DNA from: Gaiellasilicea sp963806955
Lineage (GTDB): Bacteria > Actinomycetota > Thermoleophilia > Gaiellales > Gaiellaceae
Assembly: GCA_963806955.1 (NCBI GenBank)
Contig: CAWDZG010000001.1
Coordinates: 1-64,000, forward strand
Reading direction: 5' to 3'
DNA length: 64,000 bases
The position numbers were made by a program, and so were the translations under genes. Shown here piece after piece: positions 7,940-15,957 of this stretch (positions are counted from its first letter, which is position 1; every line of letters begins with the position of its first letter). The notes beneath the pieces are model-generated. The model was not told where the DNA came from, did not search any database, and was given only the letters and a program-made list of their open reading frames with translations.

Positions 7940-8815
7940 CGCCTCCTCGAAGCGCGCCAGTTCCTCCTCGGGCATGCCGTACGTGTGCTGCTCCTCCGGG
8001 AAGCTGCGCGTCCGCACCTCGTCGACGTACGTGCCGACCGCAGCTTTGATCGCCGTCGCGAGATCGGCGTACTGCTTGACGAAGCGCGGCGCGTGACCGT
8101 CGTAGAGGCCGAGCAGGTCGTGCCAGACAAGCACCTGCCCGTCCGTGGCCGCGCCGGCGCCGATCCCGATCGTCGGCACCGTCAGCGCCTCGGTGATCCG
8201 CTCCGCGACGGCGGCCGGCACCGCCTCGAGCACGATCGCGAAGCAGCCCGCGGCCTCGAGCGCGAGCGCGTCGCGGTAGAGGCGCACTGCCTTCTCCGCT
8301 GTGCGGCCTTGCGCCTTGAAACCGCCGAGCATCGTCGCTGACTGCGGCGTCAGCCCGAGATGGCCCATCACCGGGATGCCGGTGTCGACCAGCGCCTGCA
8401 CCCGCGAGAGCATCCGGCCGGCGCCCTCGAGCTTGACCGCATCTGCGCCGGCCTCCTTGACGAAGCGGATCGCATTGTGCAGCGCCTCCTCGTCGGAGAC
8501 CTGGAAGGAGCCGAACGGCATGTCCGCGACGACGAGCGGGCGCCTGGCGCCGCGCGTGACCGCGCGCGTGAGCACGATCATCTCGTCCATCGTCGCCGGG
8601 ACGGTCGAGTCGTGGCCGAGCACCGTCATGGCGGCGGAGTCGCCGACGAGGATCAGGTCGGCGCCCGCGGCGTCGGCGAGCCGGCCGGAGGGGGCGTCGT
8701 ACGCGGTGACCATGGCGATCGGCTGGCGGCGCGCCTTCAGCTCGGCGAGCTCCGTGAGCGGGAACTTGCCGGGAGCGGGCGTGCCCGGAGCGGGCTTCCT
8801 GGGACGGGTCGTCAT
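7913..8815 (-). CDS. panB: 3-methyl-2-oxobutanoate hydroxymethyltransferase
   Basis: This 300-residue enzyme transfers a hydroxymethyl group from methylenetetrahydrofolate to 2-oxoisovalerate, forming ketopantoate, the first step of pantothenate synthesis. Recognisable blocks are MVTAYDAPSGRLADAAG, ILVGDSAAMTVLGHDSTVPA near residues 55-75, DMPFGSFQVS, KLEG, VMGHLGLTPQS and TIGIGAGAATDGQVLVWHDLLG. The active-site metal ligands and Lys-Glu region are present. The N-terminal 20 residues are proline/glycine-rich and extra. Its ATG overlaps the panC stop (ATGA), making it the last gene of a three-gene pantothenate operon. Confidence 0.97.
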   Translation of the reverse strand: MTTRPRKPAPGTPAPGKFPLTELAELKARRQPIAMVTAYDAPSGRLADAAGADLILVGDSAAMTVLGHDSTVPATMDEMIVLTRAVTRGARRPLVVADMPFGSFQVSDEEALHNAIRFVKEAGADAVKLEGAGRMLSRVQALVDTGIPVMGHLGLTPQSATMLGGFKAQGRTAEKAVRLYRDALALEAAGCFAIVLEAVPAAVAERITEALTVPTIGIGAGAATDGQVLVWHDLLGLYDGHAPRFVKQYADLATAIKAAVGTYVDEVRTRSFPEEQHTYGMPEEELARFEEALEDVVERR

Positions 8816-9579
8816 GCTTCCTCCTCCCCATTCACGGGAGCTAGCGGGACGTTGTCGATCAGGCGGGTGGCACCGACGCGGACGGCGGCGGCGAGGACGG
8901 GCGGGTCGAAGTCGGCGACCTCGACGTAGTCGACGTCGAGGCCCGCCAGGGCGGCGCGGGCAGCGGCGGCGTCGCGGGTGGCGAGCGCGCGGGGGAGGGC
9001 GAGCGCGAGCTCGCGCTCGGCCGGGGAGAGGCGGGCGTTTCTGGAGGAGAGCGCGAGCCCGTCGGCGTCGCGGACGGTCGGCAGCGATCTCACCGTCAGG
9101 TCGAGGTTGAGGTCACGAACCATGCGCCGGATCACGGCGACCTGCTGCGCGTCCTTCTGCCCGAAGTAGGCGAGCCGGGGCCGGACGAGGTTGAAGAGCT
9201 TCAGGCACACGGTCGCGACGCCGCGGAAGTGGCCGGGTCGATGGGCACCCTCGAGGCCGCGCGACAATTCCTCCACGTCGACCCAGGTCTGGAAGCCGGG
9301 TGGGTAGATCTCGTCCGCCACCGGGGCGAAGAGCACGTCGGTGCCGGCACGTGCGGCGATTTCCGCATCCCGTCCCTCATCCCGGGGGTACGCGTCGAGA
9401 TCGCCCGCTTCGTCGAACTGCGCCGGGTTGACGAAGACGCTGACGACGACCGTGTCGCATTCGGCCCGTGCCGCGCCGATCAGGGCCTCGTGGCCGGCGT
9501 GCAGCGCGCCCATCGTCGGCACGAGCCCGACGACGCCTGCGCCCGGCGGCAGGTCCGCGATCCGCCGAACCGTGATCAC
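8812..9579 (-). CDS. panC: Pantothenate synthetase
   Basis: This 255-residue enzyme ligates pantoate and beta-alanine with ATP to give pantothenate. It has the class I nucleotidyltransferase motif GLVPTMGALHAGHEALI near residues 18-34, FVNPAQF, YPPGFQTWVDVE, GAHRPGHFRGVATV, YFGQKDAQQ and a RNARLSP loop replacing the usual SSRN-LS pattern, all expected. The GTG start overlaps the stop of the DUF2520 gene (GTGA), and the stop overlaps panB. Confidence 0.97.
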   Translation of the reverse strand: MITVRRIADLPPGAGVVGLVPTMGALHAGHEALIGAARAECDTVVVSVFVNPAQFDEAGDLDAYPRDEGRDAEIAARAGTDVLFAPVADEIYPPGFQTWVDVEELSRGLEGAHRPGHFRGVATVCLKLFNLVRPRLAYFGQKDAQQVAVIRRMVRDLNLDLTVRSLPTVRDADGLALSSRNARLSPAERELALALPRALATRDAAAARAALAGLDVDYVEVADFDPPVLAAAVRVGATRLIDNVPLAPVNGEEEA

Positions 9580-10241
9580 GCGAGCGCCTTCGTCGACTCT
9601 GCGAGTGCGAGGTACATCGGCTCGAGCTCGGGCCGCTGCGCCCGGATCGCAGCGACGTGCGCGTCGACGGTCTCCCAGTCGCCCCGCGCGATCGGGCCCG
9701 TCAGCTCGAAGCCGTTCTCGATCGTGCGGCGCATCAGCGGATCGAGGGCCTCCGGCGGCGCCCCGGCAGCCTCGAGCAGCGAACCGGCCGCCCGGCGCAG
9801 CGTGACCAGATAGTTCGAGGCGATCGCCGCGCCGGCGTGGTACGCGGCCCGCTTGGCGTCGTCGAGCGGGAACGGCTCCAGCCCGAGCGTCCGGGCGAGC
9901 CAGGTGCCGACGGCACGCGCCTCGTCCGTCTCGCCGCTGACGGCCGCGAACGCACCGTCGAGCTGCTCCGGCCCGCGCTCTCGCGTGAAGGTCTGGAGCG
10001 GGTGCAGCCCGAAGCGCCGCACGTGCGGCGCGAGCGCGTCGAGCGGGGTGGCACCGCTGACGTGTCCGACCCAGGGCCCGGGAGCGAGCGAGGCCGCCAC
10101 CTCCGCGATCGCCCGGTCGGGCACGCAGAGGAGCACGAGCTCCGGTTCGGGCGAGGACAGGTCGAGCCCACGCTCGCGCAGCCGCGCGGCCAGGGCCGAG
10201 CCGACGCGTCCTGCGCCGATCACTTGGGCTCTCTCGATCAT
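9576..10241 (-). CDS. Rossmann-fold oxidoreductase with DUF2520 domain
   Basis: This 221-residue protein starts with an NAD(P)-binding Rossmann motif (VIGAGRVGSALAARL, residues 7-21), followed by LLCVPDRAIAEVA, a GHVSGATPLDAL segment and FGLHPLQTF. Its C-terminal helical DUF2520 domain contains KRAAYHAGAAIASNYLVTL. The architecture resembles ketopantoate and 6-phosphogluconate-type reductases. It is the first gene of an operon with panC and panB, joined by 4-bp overlaps, so a role in reducing ketopantoate to pantoate is a reasonable inference. No other panE/ilvC is in the window. A start with GGAG 8 nt upstream is present. Confidence 0.85.
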   Translation of the reverse strand: MIERAQVIGAGRVGSALAARLRERGLDLSSPEPELVLLCVPDRAIAEVAASLAPGPWVGHVSGATPLDALAPHVRRFGLHPLQTFTRERGPEQLDGAFAAVSGETDEARAVGTWLARTLGLEPFPLDDAKRAAYHAGAAIASNYLVTLRRAAGSLLEAAGAPPEALDPLMRRTIENGFELTGPIARGDWETVDAHVAAIRAQRPELEPMYLALAESTKALA

Positions 10242-10279
10242 GTGTATTGCTCCAGTTCCTGCCGGATACCGGGCGAAAG

Positions 10280-10286
10280 TAGTGTA
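10280..10286. promoter_or_regulatory. Overlapping bidirectional -10 elements
   Basis: On the plus strand TAGTGT (10280-10285) ends 6 nt before the ATG at 10292. On the minus strand TACACT (complement of 10281-10286) would serve the pantothenate operon with a leader of about 35 nt. The two hexamers occupy nearly the same bases, so the promoters may exclude each other. Confidence 0.45.
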
Positions 10287-10291
10287 GCGCC

Positions 10292-11153
10292 ATGCGCATT
10301 CAGGTCGACGACGTCCGCCTCTTCTTCGACGTCGAGGGAACGAAGCTGGTGGCCGAGGGCCCGTGGATGCGGGAGCGGCCGACCGTGGTGCTCCTCCACC
10401 CGGGGCCGGGATTCGACCACAACCCGTTCAAAGTGCAGATCGGGCCCTGGCTCGCCGCCCGTGCGCAGGTCGTCTACCTGGACATGCGCGGCGGCGGCCG
10501 GAGCGACCAGGGTGCGCCCGAGGAGCACAGGCTCGAGCGCTGGGCCGACGATGTCCGTGCGTTCTGCGATGCGCTGCGGATCGAGCGGCCGATCATCCTC
10601 GGGCTCGGCTTCGGCGCGATGGTCGCGCTCGAGTACGCGGCGCGCCATCCGGACCACCCGGGTGCACTCGCGCTGATCGGGCCGGTGGCGCGGATCGATC
10701 CCGCTCGCTCGATCGCCGTCTACGAGCGCATCGGCGGCCCGGAAGCGGGGGCAGTCGCCGAGCGGTTCTACGACAACATGGACGAGCGCGGCTTCGCCGA
10801 CTTCGTGCGCGTGTGCTTTCCGCTGCTCTCGCGTCACGACCTGATCGACGACGTGATCGTGCGCGCTCACTGGCGCCCGGACGTCTTGATCCGCTGGATG
10901 TCCGGCGAGGCGAAGCGCATCGACCTCAGCGACTCGCTGCCGCTCGTGCGCGTGCCGACGCTCGTGCTCGCCGGCGACGACGATGCCTGGGCGCCGCTCG
11001 AGAGCGTGCGCGAGGTCGCGGAGCGGCTGCCCGAGCGCTCGCTTCCACAGCTTCCCCGGAGCCCGACACTCGGTCATCCGGGACGAGCCGGCGGCGGCGG
11101 CGGAGCTCCAGAGCTTCCTCGAGTCGCTGGAAGGTCGCGGGGACGCGGCGTGA
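10292..11153 (+). CDS. Alpha/beta hydrolase-like protein 1, nucleophile missing (one extra base at 11039)
   Basis: The corrected protein has 286 residues and resembles proline iminopeptidase-type hydrolases: an oxyanion-hole motif HPGPG near residue 39, DMRGGGRS, then the nucleophile elbow. The elbow reads GLGFGAM, so the central residue is Gly where Ser is expected. Acid (GDDDAW) and His (GARHSV) regions remain. It may be inactive or use different chemistry. The frame breaks at 11039-11042, a Ser codon written TCGC; correction yields FHSFPGARHSVIRDE and a TGA overlapping the next start. ATG follows TAGTGT by 6 nt. Confidence 0.75.
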
Positions 11154-12004
11154 AGGTCGAGGCCAACGGGATCGACCTTTTCTTCGACGTCCAGGGCACC
11201 AAGCTCCTCGCGGAGGGGCCGTGGATGCGCGAGCGGCCGACGGTGCTGCTGCTGCCGACAGGACCGGGTGTCGACCACTCGCTCTACAAGGAGCACATCG
11301 GGCCGGCACTCGCCGCGCACGCGCAGGTCGTCTATCTCGACCTACGGGGCACCGGGCGCAGCGGCTGGAGCACGGCCGAGCACTGGACGCTCGACACCTG
11401 GGTCGACGACGTGGCCGCGTTCTGCGATGCGCTCGAGCTCGAGCGCGTGGCGGTGCTCGGCACCGCGATCGGCGGTGTGATCGGGCTGCTGCTTGCGGCG
11501 CGCAACCCGGAGCGGGTCGAGCGCCTCGTGCTCGTCAGCACCGTCGCCCGGTACGTGCACGCGCGCTCCGTCGCCGTCTTCGACCGGGTCGGCGGCCCGG
11601 CGGCCGGCGAGGTGGCGGCGCGCTACTTCGCCGACCCGACCGAGGCGAACTTCGCCGAGTTCATGCGCATCTGCATCCCGCTCTACAACCGCAGGCCGGT
11701 CGAGCCCGACACGATTGCGCGCATCGAGCTCAACCTCGCGCTCTCCGCGCACTGGGAGCGGACGGGCGCCCGCGAGTACGACGTGCGCGAGGACGCTGCC
11801 CACGTCGCGTGCCCGACGCTCGTGCTCGCCGGGGACGACGACCCGTCGACCACAGTGGCCGGCACGGAGGAGCTCGTGGAGGCGCTGCCGGTCGGGCTCG
11901 TTCGCTACGAGTGCTACCCCGAGACGGGCCACGGCATCTTCCGCGACCGCCCCCAGGCGGCCGACGTCGTCCGGGACTTCCTCCTAGCGCCCGAGCCGGC
12001 GTAG
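11150..12004 (+). CDS. Alpha/beta hydrolase-like protein 2, nucleophile missing
   Basis: This 284-residue tandem paralog of the preceding gene shares GTKLLAEGPWMRERPTV, VYLDLRGTGRS and the cap region. The nucleophile elbow reads GTAIGGV, with Ala in place of the expected Ser. A candidate acid (AGDDDPS) and His (ETGHGIFRDRP) are present. Loss of the nucleophile in both copies, by different residues, suggests selection for a non-hydrolytic role or relaxed function. The GTG start overlaps the previous stop (GTGA). Its 3' end overlaps the convergent GNAT gene by 21 bp. Confidence 0.8.
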   Translation: MKVEANGIDLFFDVQGTKLLAEGPWMRERPTVLLLPTGPGVDHSLYKEHIGPALAAHAQVVYLDLRGTGRSGWSTAEHWTLDTWVDDVAAFCDALELERVAVLGTAIGGVIGLLLAARNPERVERLVLVSTVARYVHARSVAVFDRVGGPAAGEVAARYFADPTEANFAEFMRICIPLYNRRPVEPDTIARIELNLALSAHWERTGAREYDVREDAAHVACPTLVLAGDDDPSTTVAGTEELVEALPVGLVRYECYPETGHGIFRDRPQAADVVRDFLLAPEPA

Positions 12005-12574
12005 GAGATTCGCCCGCACGGCGGGCCACTCGTCGTCGAGGACGCTGTACCAGGCCGAGTCGCGCCGCTCGCCGCCCCGAACGAGCATGTGCTTGCGGTG
12101 GATGCCCTCGAAGTGCGCGGGGAGCGCCGCCATCGCGCCGCGGGAGCGCTCGTTTCGGGCGTCCGTCTTCAGCTCCACCCGCAGGCAGCCGAGCCGCTCG
12201 AACGCGTGCTCGAGCATCAGCAGCTTCGCCTCGATGTTGATCCCGGTTCCCCACGCCGCCGGCGCGAGCCAGGTCCAGCCGATCTCGACGCTGCGGTGCT
12301 CGCGGCGGAGCGCGAGGAAGCGCGTGCTCCCGACGACCAGGCCGTCGCTGCGGCGCACGGTCACGAGCGGCAGCTCCTCGCCCGCGTCGCGGTTCGCGAG
12401 CGCCGCGTCGACGTAGGCGACGAGCTCGTCCTTCGTCTGCGGCTGCACGATGCTGAGCCAGGCCCAGGTGCGCTCGTCGCGCGATGCGTCCCAGAGTCCC
12501 TCCTCGTGGTCGCGGCTCATCGGCTCGAGCCGGACGAGCTTCCCCTCCAGGACCGGTACCGACCACGCCGCCAC
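11984..12574 (-). CDS. GNAT acetyltransferase, RimJ/RimL type
   Basis: This 196-residue protein starts with the typical LEGKLVRLEPMSRDHEEGL strand-helix, has VGSTRFLALR and VEIGWTWLAPAAWGTGINIE (acetyl-CoA-binding loop) and ends with FERLGCLRVELKTDARNERS. These place it with RimJ/RimL-like GNAT enzymes that acetylate protein N-termini or small molecules. Substrate is unknown. GTG at 12574 is the only plausible start downstream of the divergent FmdB promoter; the frame continues antisense far upstream without meaning. Confidence 0.85.
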   Translation of the reverse strand: MAAWSVPVLEGKLVRLEPMSRDHEEGLWDASRDERTWAWLSIVQPQTKDELVAYVDAALANRDAGEELPLVTVRRSDGLVVGSTRFLALRREHRSVEIGWTWLAPAAWGTGINIEAKLLMLEHAFERLGCLRVELKTDARNERSRGAMAALPAHFEGIHRKHMLVRGGERRDSAWYSVLDDEWPAVRANLLRRLGR

Positions 12575-12580
12575 TAGAAT
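12575..12580 (+). promoter_or_regulatory. -10 TAGAAT for the FmdB-like gene
   Basis: TAGAAT ends 6 nt before the ATG at 12587, a leaderless-type arrangement. An identical hexamer precedes the uracil-DNA glycosylase (12817-12822), 7 nt before its GTG. Confidence 0.55.
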
Positions 12581-12586
12581 GGGAGC

Positions 12587-12799
12587 ATGCCGATCTACGA
12601 GTACGCCTGCATGACGTGTGAGTCCCACTTCGAGGAGCTCGTCCGCAACGGCGACCAGGTCGTCCTCTGCCCGGATTGCGGCGCCGGGAACGTCCTCAAG
12701 CAGCTGTCGACCTTCGCGGTCGCAGGCGCCTCCTCGCAGCCGTCCTTCGGTGGCGCCGCCGGTGGCGGTTGCTGCGGCGGCGGCTGCGGTTGCGGCTGA
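12587..12799 (+). CDS. FmdB-family zinc-ribbon protein
   Basis: This 70-residue protein begins MPIYEYACMTCESHFE and has a second knuckle CPDCGAGNV, the four-cysteine zinc ribbon of the FmdB/CxxC-CxxC-SSSS family. The C-terminus is Gly/Cys-rich (GGGCCGGGCGCG). Proteins of this family are common small putative regulators. Function here is unknown. It sits 30 bp ahead of the uracil-DNA glycosylase but appears to have its own promoter. Confidence 0.85.
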   Translation: MPIYEYACMTCESHFEELVRNGDQVVLCPDCGAGNVLKQLSTFAVAGASSQPSFGGAAGGGCCGGGCGCG

Positions 12800-12829
12800 C
12801 CGTCCTGCTGCGGTCGTAGAATCGACCGC

Positions 12830-13486
12830 GTGATCGACGCGCTCGCGCAGTACGCAGAGGAGACGTCGAGCTGCACGCGCTGTCCGCTCGCCGCGACGCG
12901 CACGCAGGTCGTCTTCGGCTTCGGCGACCCCGCGGCCGAGCTGATGTTCGTGGGCGAGGCCCCCGGCTTCCACGAGGACCAGCAGGGCGTCCCGTTCGTC
13001 GGGCGGGCCGGAAAGCTGCTCGAGACCCTGCTCGCAGGGATCGGGCTCACACGCGACGACGTCTACATCGCGAACGTGCTCAAGTGCCGGCCGCCAGGGA
13101 ACCGCGACCCGCAGCCGGAGGAGATCGAGGCCTGCGAGTCGCACCTCTTCCACCAGATCGAGCTGATCCGGCCGACGCTCGTGGCGACGCTCGGCAACTT
13201 CGCCACGAAGCTCCTGTCCGGCAAGCCGGCGGGGATCACGAAGGTGCACGGCGTCTCGCAGGAGGTGACGCTCGGCGGGAACGCGGTCACGCTCTACCCG
13301 CTCTACCACCCGGCGGCAGCGCTCTACACGCGGTCGATGCTGTCGGTGCTCGAGGAGGACTTCGCGCGGATCCCGGAGCTGCTCGGGCGCCCGGCGCCCG
13401 TTGCCCACGTGCCGGCCGAGCCGGAGCTCGTCGAGATCGAGCCGGAGCACGCGCGCGAGCCGGCCGTCCAACTCGGGCTCTTCTAG
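12830..13486 (+). CDS. udg: Family 4 uracil-DNA glycosylase with C-terminal clamp-binding motif
   Basis: This 218-residue enzyme removes uracil from DNA to start base-excision repair. Cysteines for the [4Fe-4S] cluster are CTRCP near residues 15-18, one in KCRPPGNRDP, and one in EACESHL. The catalytic-region motifs are GEAPGFHEDQQGVPFVGRAG and LYPLYHPAAAL. After residue 185 there is a low-complexity tail ending in QLGLF at the extreme C-terminus, matching the QLxLF consensus for beta sliding-clamp binding. GTG start follows TAGAAT by 7 nt. It leads directly into the t6A genes. Confidence 0.93.
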   Translation: MIDALAQYAEETSSCTRCPLAATRTQVVFGFGDPAAELMFVGEAPGFHEDQQGVPFVGRAGKLLETLLAGIGLTRDDVYIANVLKCRPPGNRDPQPEEIEACESHLFHQIELIRPTLVATLGNFATKLLSGKPAGITKVHGVSQEVTLGGNAVTLYPLYHPAAALYTRSMLSVLEEDFARIPELLGRPAPVAHVPAEPELVEIEPEHAREPAVQLGLF

Positions 13487-13492
13487 CCCGCC

Positions 13493-13915
13493 GTGGAGAT
13501 CCGCTCCGCCTCCCCCGGCGAGACCGAGGAGATCGCCGCGCGGCTCGCGCGCCAGCTCGAGCCGGGAGACGTCGTCACGATCGCGGGGGAGCTCGGCACC
13601 GGCAAGACGACCTTCGTGCGCGGCGCCTGTCGCGCGCTCGGCGTCACCGCACCGGTGACGAGCCCGACCTACACGATCGGGCACCGTTACGAGGGCGACC
13701 CCGACGTCTCGCACCTCGACCTCTACCGCTTCACGGCCGTGTCGTCGGCGGAGTGGGGCGACCTCGAGCCGTACTTCGACGACGCGATCGTGTTCGTGGA
13801 GTGGCCCGAGGCGGCAGGCGGGGGGCTCCCGCCCGTGCGCGTCGCGGTGCGGCTCGAGCATCTCGACGAGACGACCCGCCGGGTCGTGATCGAGGGCGAC
13901 GTGATATTCAGGTGA
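13493..13915 (+). CDS. tsaE: tRNA t6A threonylcarbamoyl-adenosine ATPase TsaE
   Basis: This 140-residue P-loop protein has Walker A GELGTGKTTFVRG near residues 32-44, VTSPTYTIGHRYEG, the HLDLYR motif near residue 78 and FVEWPE. These are diagnostic for TsaE, the ATPase that resets the TsaBD complex in synthesis of N6-threonylcarbamoyl-adenosine at tRNA position 37. The GTG start is 7 nt after the glycosylase stop. tsaB, rimI and tsaD follow with near-zero spacing. Confidence 0.95.
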   Translation: MEIRSASPGETEEIAARLARQLEPGDVVTIAGELGTGKTTFVRGACRALGVTAPVTSPTYTIGHRYEGDPDVSHLDLYRFTAVSSAEWGDLEPYFDDAIVFVEWPEAAGGGLPPVRVAVRLEHLDETTRRVVIEGDVIFR

Positions 13916-13919
13916 GCGT

Positions 13920-14507
13920 GTGCTGATCCTTGCGTTCGACACCGCCACCGATCAGGCGACGAGCGCCCTCGTCGACGACGGCGAGGTGCTCGGCGAGCGG
14001 GTCTCGCGTGCCTCGACGCTGCTCGCGGACGTCGACGCGCTGCTCCGCCAGGCCGGCGCGCACCCGGGCGACCTCGGTGCGCTCGCGGTGGGGACGGGCC
14101 CAGGGAGCTTCACCGGGATCCGGATCGGCCTCGCCGCCGCGCGCGGGCTGGCTCTGGCGCTGGGCGTGCAGGCGGCGGGTGTCTCGACGCTCGACGCGCT
14201 CGCGGCCGGGGCGCCCGGCGCGCTGCCGGTGATCGACGCCAAGCGTCGTGAGGTCTTCGTGCCCGGCCCGCGCGCGATCGCGCCCGACGCGGTCGAGCTC
14301 GAGCCCGGCACCGTCTGCGTCGGCGACGGCGCGCTCCGCTATCGCGACGTGCTCGAGGCGGCCGGCGCCGAGGTGCCGGCCGACGACGACGAGCGGCATC
14401 TGCCGCGGGCGCGCTTCCACGCCCTCCTGGCCGGACCACCCGGGCCGGTCGAGCTGCTCGAGCCCCTCTACGTCCGCCTGCCGGACGCCGTCGAGGCCGC
14501 GCGATGA
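13920..14507 (+). CDS. tsaB: tRNA t6A biosynthesis protein TsaB
   Basis: This 195-residue ASKHA-fold protein starts LILAFDTATDQATSALV and carries GTGPGSFTGIRIGLAAARGLA near residues 59-79, the classic TsaB signature. It scaffolds TsaD in the threonylcarbamoyl-transfer complex and is itself catalytically inactive. GTG at 13920 gives the conserved start. Its stop overlaps the ATG of rimI (ATGA). Confidence 0.94.
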   Translation: MLILAFDTATDQATSALVDDGEVLGERVSRASTLLADVDALLRQAGAHPGDLGALAVGTGPGSFTGIRIGLAAARGLALALGVQAAGVSTLDALAAGAPGALPVIDAKRREVFVPGPRAIAPDAVELEPGTVCVGDGALRYRDVLEAAGAEVPADDDERHLPRARFHALLAGPPGPVELLEPLYVRLPDAVEAAR

Positions 14508-14998
14508 GCGGCGTGGTCGGGGCGGGAACCTTCGAGCTCCGGAAGCTCGAGCTGCGCGACCTGAACGAGATCGAGCGGATCGAGCGTGAGTCGTACCCGA
14601 CGCCCTGGTCCCGCTCGATGTTCGCGGGCGAGCTCGCGAAGCCGAGCTCGCTCTCTCTCGGCGCGTTCGAACCGGGCACGGGCGCACTGCTCGGCTATCT
14701 CGTGATCTCGCGGTATGTCGACGCCTGGCACGTGATGAACGTCGCAGTCGCTCCCGCGCACCGCCGTCGCGGGATCGCGCGGACGCTGCTCGACCGCCTC
14801 TTCGACGAGACCTCGTCGGACGAGCGGCGGGGATACACGCTCGAGGTACGCGTCTCGAACGAGGGCGCGATCCGGCTCTACGAGCAGCTCGGATTCGTGT
14901 CGCGGGGCGTGCGGCGCGGCTACTACACGGACAACCGCGAGGACGCGCTGATCATGTGGCGCGACCCCGTCGCCGGCGAGCACGCCGAGACCGGATGA
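14504..14998 (+). CDS. rimI: Ribosomal-protein S18 alanine N-acetyltransferase RimI
   Basis: This 164-residue GNAT enzyme has IERESYPTPWSRSMF, MNVAVAPAHRRRGIARTLLD (acetyl-CoA loop, residues 79-98), LEVRVSNEGAIRLYEQLGF and the RRGYYTDNREDALIM ending, the full RimI pattern. It acetylates the N-terminus of ribosomal protein S18. Placement between tsaB and tsaD, with 4-bp overlaps on both sides, is the usual context. Confidence 0.94.
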   Translation: MSGVVGAGTFELRKLELRDLNEIERIERESYPTPWSRSMFAGELAKPSSLSLGAFEPGTGALLGYLVISRYVDAWHVMNVAVAPAHRRRGIARTLLDRLFDETSSDERRGYTLEVRVSNEGAIRLYEQLGFVSRGVRRGYYTDNREDALIMWRDPVAGEHAETG

Positions 14999-15957
14999 TC
15001 CTCGGGATCGAGACGTCGTGCGACGAGACCGCGGCGGCGCTCGTCACGGCCGACGGCGAGATCCGGGCGAACATCGTCTCCTCGCAGGCGCAGCTGCACG
15101 CGCGCTACGGCGGGGTCGTCCCGGAGGTGGCGTCGCGGCGGCACCTGGAGCTCGTCACTCCCGTGGTGCGGCAGGCGTTCACCGAGGCCGAGGCGACGCT
15201 CGACGACATCGAGACCGTCGCGGTCACGCAGGGCCCCGGGCTCGTCGGTGCCCTGCTCGTCGGGCTCTCCGCGGCGAAGGCGCTCGCCTGGGCACGCGGA
15301 TTGCCCCTTGCCCCGGTCGACCACCTCCACGGCCACGTCGCGTCTCTCTACCTCGGCACGAACCCCGTCGAGCCGCCGTTCCTCTGCCTGCTCGCGAGCG
15401 GCGGGCACACGCTCCTGCTCGACGTGCAGGAGCGCTCCGGCTACGCGGTTCTCGGCACCTCGATCGACGACGCGGCGGGCGAGGCTTTCGACAAGGGCGC
15501 CCGCCTGCTCGGGCTCGGCTACCCCGGTGGGGCGGCGATCGACCGGCTCGCGCGCGACGGCGACCCGGACGCGTTCTCCTTTCCCGTCGCCCGGGTCGAC
15601 GGGGTGGACTTCTCGTTTTCCGGCGTCAAGACGGCGCTGCTCTACGCCGTGCGGGACCTCGGCGAGGCCGCGGACTCCCGTCGGGCGGACCTCGCGGCCT
15701 CCTATCAGCGCGCGATCGTCCGCGCCCTCGTCGAGCGGACGCAGGCCGCAGCGGCGCTGAGCGGCCACACCACGATCGCAGTCGTCGGCGGCGTCGCTGC
15801 GAACTCGGAGCTGCGCGAGTCGCTCCCCGGCGCCCGCTTCGCACCACTCGCGCTCTGCACCGACAACGCGGCGATGATCGCCTCCGCGGCGAGGTACGGC
15901 AGACGCCTTGCCTATCCTCGTTACCTTGACCTCGACGCATATGCATCGCGGGCCTGA
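14995..15957 (+). CDS. tsaD: tRNA threonylcarbamoyltransferase TsaD
   Basis: This 320-residue protein is the catalytic subunit that transfers threonylcarbamoyl to A37 of ANN-decoding tRNAs. It has ILGIETSCDETAAAL at the start, the metal-binding HLHGHVASL near residue 110, ASGGHT, IDDAAGEAFDKGAR, FSFSGVKTA, VVGGVAANSELR and LCTDNAAMIA. The ATG overlaps the rimI stop. Its last 17 bp overlap the start of the downstream subtilase in another frame. Confidence 0.97.
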   Translation: MILGIETSCDETAAALVTADGEIRANIVSSQAQLHARYGGVVPEVASRRHLELVTPVVRQAFTEAEATLDDIETVAVTQGPGLVGALLVGLSAAKALAWARGLPLAPVDHLHGHVASLYLGTNPVEPPFLCLLASGGHTLLLDVQERSGYAVLGTSIDDAAGEAFDKGARLLGLGYPGGAAIDRLARDGDPDAFSFPVARVDGVDFSFSGVKTALLYAVRDLGEAADSRRADLAASYQRAIVRALVERTQAAAALSGHTTIAVVGGVAANSELRESLPGARFAPLALCTDNAAMIASAARYGRRLAYPRYLDLDAYASRA

